DNA of 37,293 bases. Origin: Funneliformis mosseae (lineage: Eukaryota; Glomeromycota; Glomeromycetes; Glomerales; Glomeraceae). The stretch covers positions 1-37,293 of the forward strand of contig CAJVPP010000291.1 of assembly GCA_910592005.1 (NCBI GenBank), given 5' to 3'. Every line of letters begins with the position of its first letter. Position 1 is the first letter of the stretch. Both the position numbers and the translations under genes were made by a program. Below are positions 34,200-37,293 of the stretch, in pieces. The notes under the pieces were generated by a model. It did not search any database and was not told the DNA's origin. It worked only from the letters and a program-made list of their open reading frames with translations.

Positions 34200-36030
34200 T
34201 ATTTTTTTAGGACTCTGATCTGAAGTTTGATTAGAGTAAGTTATTTAAAAATAATAACGTTTTTTTTTTTTTAAAAAAAAAAAAAAAACTAGAATTACCT
34301 TGTGAAATGAACCTAAACCTTGAAATTCTGAAGTCAAATTGGAGGTAAGTTCTAAAGAATAATTTGTTAATAAATTTTTTTTATTATTTAAAAAGGCTAA
34401 CAACATTAATACTAATAATATACTACTTACCTTTGTAGACCAATCCGGATCCTAGAAACATTGACAGAGGTAAGTTCTAACAGAATTTTTGTTAATATTT
34501 TTTTTTTTTTTAATTTTTTAAAATAAGCTTATATTCACTTACCGATCTGGAATCTATAAACCTTAGAATCTTAGATCAGAGGTAAGTCTCTATTGGAGAA
34601 ATTTGTTAGTTTCTTTTTTTATAACATTAAAAAAACTAACACTAAGCTTACCTTTGTAGGACAGTCCAGATTCTTGAAGCCCTAGATTGGAATCGATCAG
34701 AGGTAAGTTCTAATGGAGAATTTTTGTTAATAATAAAAATCAATTAATATTAAACTTACCTTTGTAGACCAATCCGAATCTTTTAAGTTTCTTCTTTTCC
34801 ACGTCTTTTCCTACTACCTATTCCAGGTTTGTCTTTCTTATTTCTATCAGCCATGATATAACCTTCAGTTTCATCATCAGTTTCGATTTAACTTTACGTG
34901 ATGTGCTTTGTCTCTATAGGGTTTAATATCACCAGATGTAATATCCGGATCCTTAAGGTATTGAGTCGGAGGTAAGCTCTGTTAGTATTTTTTTTTTTTT
35001 TTTTTAACTTTTTTTAAAAATAAAAACTAATATTCACTTACCTTTATAGATCGATCTGGATCCTTGAGATATTGAATCAGAGATAAGTTCTATGTTAGTA
35101 TTTTTTTTTTAATTTTTTTTAAAAATAAAAACTAATATTCACTTATCTTCGTAGACCGATCCAGATCCTTAAGGCATTGAGTCAGAGGTAAGCTTTAACA
35201 AATTTTTTTTTGTTAATTTATTTTTTTTTTAATTTTTTTTTAAAAAATAAAAACTAATATTCACTTACCTTCGCAGACCAATCCGGATCCTTGAGGCATT
35301 GAGTCAGAAGTAAGCTCTATATTAGTATTTTTTTTTTAATTTTTTTTAAAAATAAAAATTAATATTCATCTATAAACCTTGGAATCTTGGATCAGAGGTA
35401 AGTCTCTATTGGAGAAATTTGTTAGTTTCTTTTTTTTATAATCTTTAAAATCTAACACTAAACTTACTTTTGTATGACGGTCTGGATCCTTGAAGCTCTG
35501 GATTGAAATCGATTAGAGGTAAGTTCTAATGAAGAATTATTTAGTATTTTTTGTTAATTTTAAAAAATCAAACTAATATTTACTTACCTTTGTAGACGAT
35601 CTGAAATCTATAAACCTTAGAATCTCGGATCAGAGGTAAGTCTCTAATTGGAGAAATTTGTTAGTTTCTTTTTTATAATCTTAAAAACTCACTAAACTTA
35701 CCTTTGTAGGATGATCCAGATCCTTGAAACCCTGGATTAGAATCGAATCAGAGGTAAGTTTTAATAGAGAATTAATTATAATTTTTGTTAATTATAAAAA
35801 TCAAACTAATATTAAACTTACTTTTGTAGACCGATCTAGATCTTTGAAGCATTGAGTCAGAGGTAAGCTTTAACAGAATATTTGTTAGTATATTTTTTCT
35901 TTAATTTTTTTTTTTAAAAAATCAAACTAATATTCACTTACCTTTGTAGACCGATCTGGAATCTATAAATCTTAGAATCTTGAATCAGAGGTAAGTTTCT
36001 AATTGGAGAAATTGTTAGTTTATTAGGTGA
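34200..36030 (+). repeat. Tandem array of hairpin linkers and GC-richer cores
   Basis: About 15 units, most 105-128 bp long. Each has a GC-richer core of about 31-43 bp, usually entered through CTTACCTTTGTAG and left through CAGAGGTAAG. The cores are joined by AT-rich linkers of about 70-80 bp. A linker starts GGTAAG and ends CTTACC, which are exact reverse complements. Inside, TTAGTA plus a T-run pairs with an A-run plus ACTAAT, so the linker can fold into a long hairpin. There are three core types: A (like ATCCGGATCCTTGAGGCATT), B (like ATCTATAAACCTTAGAATCT) and C (like CTTGAAGCCCTAGATTGGAA). GTAAG positions are 34236, 34345, 34470, 34582, 34703, 34972, 35188, 35310, 35398, 35519, 35636, 35754, 35863 and 35991, with a variant ATAAG at 35083. 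One unit carries a 150-bp insert. No long frame runs through the array. Its function is unknown. Confidence 0.8.
34783..34887 (-). other. Short coding-like fragment inside the array
   Basis: A 34-codon open stretch directly after a stop. It reads ETDDETEGYIMADRNKKDKP and ends in a basic tail (SRKRRGKEET) with a stop at 34783. It lies in the insert that lengthens one array unit to 269 bp. Its composition is unlike the linkers and looks coding, with an acidic then basic, nuclear-localisation-like end. A Met at codon 12 gives a 23-residue product if translated. It may be a captured gene fragment. No family is recognised. Confidence 0.3.
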
Positions 36031-36428
36031 TAAAGAAGGAATAAGGAGATATTTTTTTTTTGTTATAAGAATGATACTAATATTTCATTCCTTTTTTTTA
36101 TAAGTTAGATACCAGAGCTCCTAGAATATTTTATTAAATTTTTATATATTTATTTTACAAGTTATGTAACATTTTAATAAATGGATTATTTTTTATATCT
36201 TTCGCGCCCAACCACACATGAATGTTTATTTTATTTAAACAAAAAAAAAACAATGTTCGTGTTGTTTATTTTTAATAAACACATATATTATATTTACAGT
36301 TACGTGTACATTCTTAATTCAGTATATTACTAGAATAATTAAAATAAATTAAATTAAAAAATTAATAAATTATCCTTTAACAATAACGATAATAAATAAT
36401 AATAAGAATATATACTAACCTTGTTTAA
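36031..36428. other. Non-coding stretch between the array and the hAT gene
   Basis: AT-rich, with no frame of note. The last 100-150 bp are likely the 3' UTR of the minus-strand hAT-like gene. No terminator-type structure is evident. Confidence 0.45.
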
Positions 36429-37215
36429 TTATACAAAGTCTTTAATTAATTCTTCCATATCATAATCGTCATCGTCATCTTTATCATCATCTGTTACAAT
36501 ATATTTTTCGAATCTAGAAATATCTATATGATCGATAATAATAATTGGTTCCAAATTAAATTGTTTCACTATTTCTAATTCTTCTTCTATATCTATATTT
36601 ACTACTCCTTCTTGTGCTCTTAAACTTGATAAAATACTTGTTTCATCATCTTCTTCAACTATTTCTTCGTAACTTTCACTTAAAGATGTTTCAACCATTT
36701 TGATAATTTCTTCTTCTTTTGTTAATTCGTTATTATAATTTAATTCATTTTTTATATTTCCCATATAATACCGATATATTTTTGTTGTTGATTCTATTGT
36801 AGTAATAGATAATTGAGTCCGCCTTTTTCCATAAATCCATCCTACAGAAGACCTATAAATAGAAATAATAAATGATTAATATAATAAATTTTAATTTTTT
36901 TAATTTAATTTAATAATGAAGTAAATAAATTACTATACCATATTCTTTCACAACTTGCCGCATGTGGACTTATTGAAAATAATTGAATTGCAAAATTTTG
37001 CAATTGATTTTTTGAAGAAAAACATGTACTCCACCATTTTAATGGATTATCTTCTCCATGAAGATAAGGTACATTAAATGGCACTTCATTTAATTTATAT
37101 CTTCTTAATTGACTAATTAGTTCGCTACAATCTTTTTTTTTATATCCCATTATTTTATAAATATTACCAGCTTTTATTAAAATTTCTGGTATACGAATAT
37201 CAGGAATACCCAATC
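36429..37215 (-). CDS. hAT-transposase-like gene, 3' part (partial)
   Basis: Two exons on the minus strand, 37215-36939 and 36852-36429, joined by an 86-nt GT-AG intron. An acceptor at 37216-37217 shows that more exons lie beyond the window. The first exon carries the hAT C-terminal dimerisation region: PLKWWSTCF, then LQNFAIQLFSISPHAASCER. The join restores the family motif CERIWSSVGWIYGKRRTQLS. In hAT elements this region lets transposase subunits pair. The last exon adds about 110 residues rich in Glu and Asp, ending DDDKDDDDDYDMEELIKDFV. The catalytic RNase H-like part and any BED zinc finger are outside the window. The frame is intact and has a proper intron in a conserved motif, so this may be a host-adopted gene rather than a mobile one. 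That is inference. Confidence 0.75.
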
Positions 37216-37293
37216 CTATATTAATATAATTAATAATAAGTATTATTAATTAAAAATTAATTAATTAATAAATAAAATAAAAAATATATAAAC
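37216..37293 (-). other. Intron of the hAT-like gene, running off the window
   Basis: AT-only sequence ending (on the minus strand) in AATATAG before the exon at 37215. The donor side is outside the window. Confidence 0.6.

Noticed and set aside
34430..36000. A protein made by splicing the array cores together
   Set aside because: Core lengths (31, 33, 43 nt) do not keep one frame, and A-type and B-type cores contain stops in most frames. No continuous product could be built.
34200..36030. CRISPR array
   Set aside because: The spacing is regular in part, but the conserved parts are both the linkers and the cores. The 'spacers' fall into three related types instead of being unique, and the DNA is eukaryotic.

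Overview
The window looks like nuclear DNA of an AT-rich fungus, most likely an arbuscular mycorrhizal fungus of the Rhizophagus type (Glomeromycotina). This rests on four things seen together: a very low GC background, a gene cut by many short GT-AG introns, an intron-less F-box protein with a degenerate leucine-rich tail, and remnants of Tc1/mariner, Ty3/gypsy and hAT elements. The species assignment is inference.

Layout. Positions 1-6.1 kb are a transposon graveyard. A decayed minus-strand Ty3/gypsy element (1928-6091) has two related LTR-like ends, an integrase relic, a 79-bp MITE inside the integrase, and a complete-length but dead Tc1 element (2361-3639) inside its left LTR. From 6.1 to 11.5 kb there are only weak, mostly minus-strand coding traces. 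The F-box gene (11545-13179) is the clean single-exon gene. From 13.2 to 16.3 kb come uncertain coding traces, three TTAGGG repeats and a GAT/GGT-rich repeat. From 16.3 to 19.3 kb the DNA is extremely AT-rich and holds a MITE-like inverted repeat. A large broken plus-strand gene (19304-22804) follows, then a short fragment resembling a protein kinase N-lobe (24901-25062).

The best-supported gene is a phosphoinositide phosphatase with a SAC domain followed by an hSac2 domain (25479-30254). I reconstruct 23 exons, one only 5 nt long, giving 956 codons without an internal stop. It is followed by about 3.3 kb of extremely AT-rich DNA, an internally deleted Tc1 element (33557-34175), and about 1.8 kb of tandem array (34200-36030). 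In that array, 31-43 bp GC-richer cores alternate with AT-rich linkers bounded by GGTAAG and CTTACC. The right end carries the last two exons of a hAT-transposase-like gene that continues beyond the window.

No operons or pathway clusters are present. The genes appear to be independent units in repeat-rich DNA. The main points of interest are the hairpin/spacer array, the 5-nt microexon, and the nested decayed elements whose differences are dominated by transitions.
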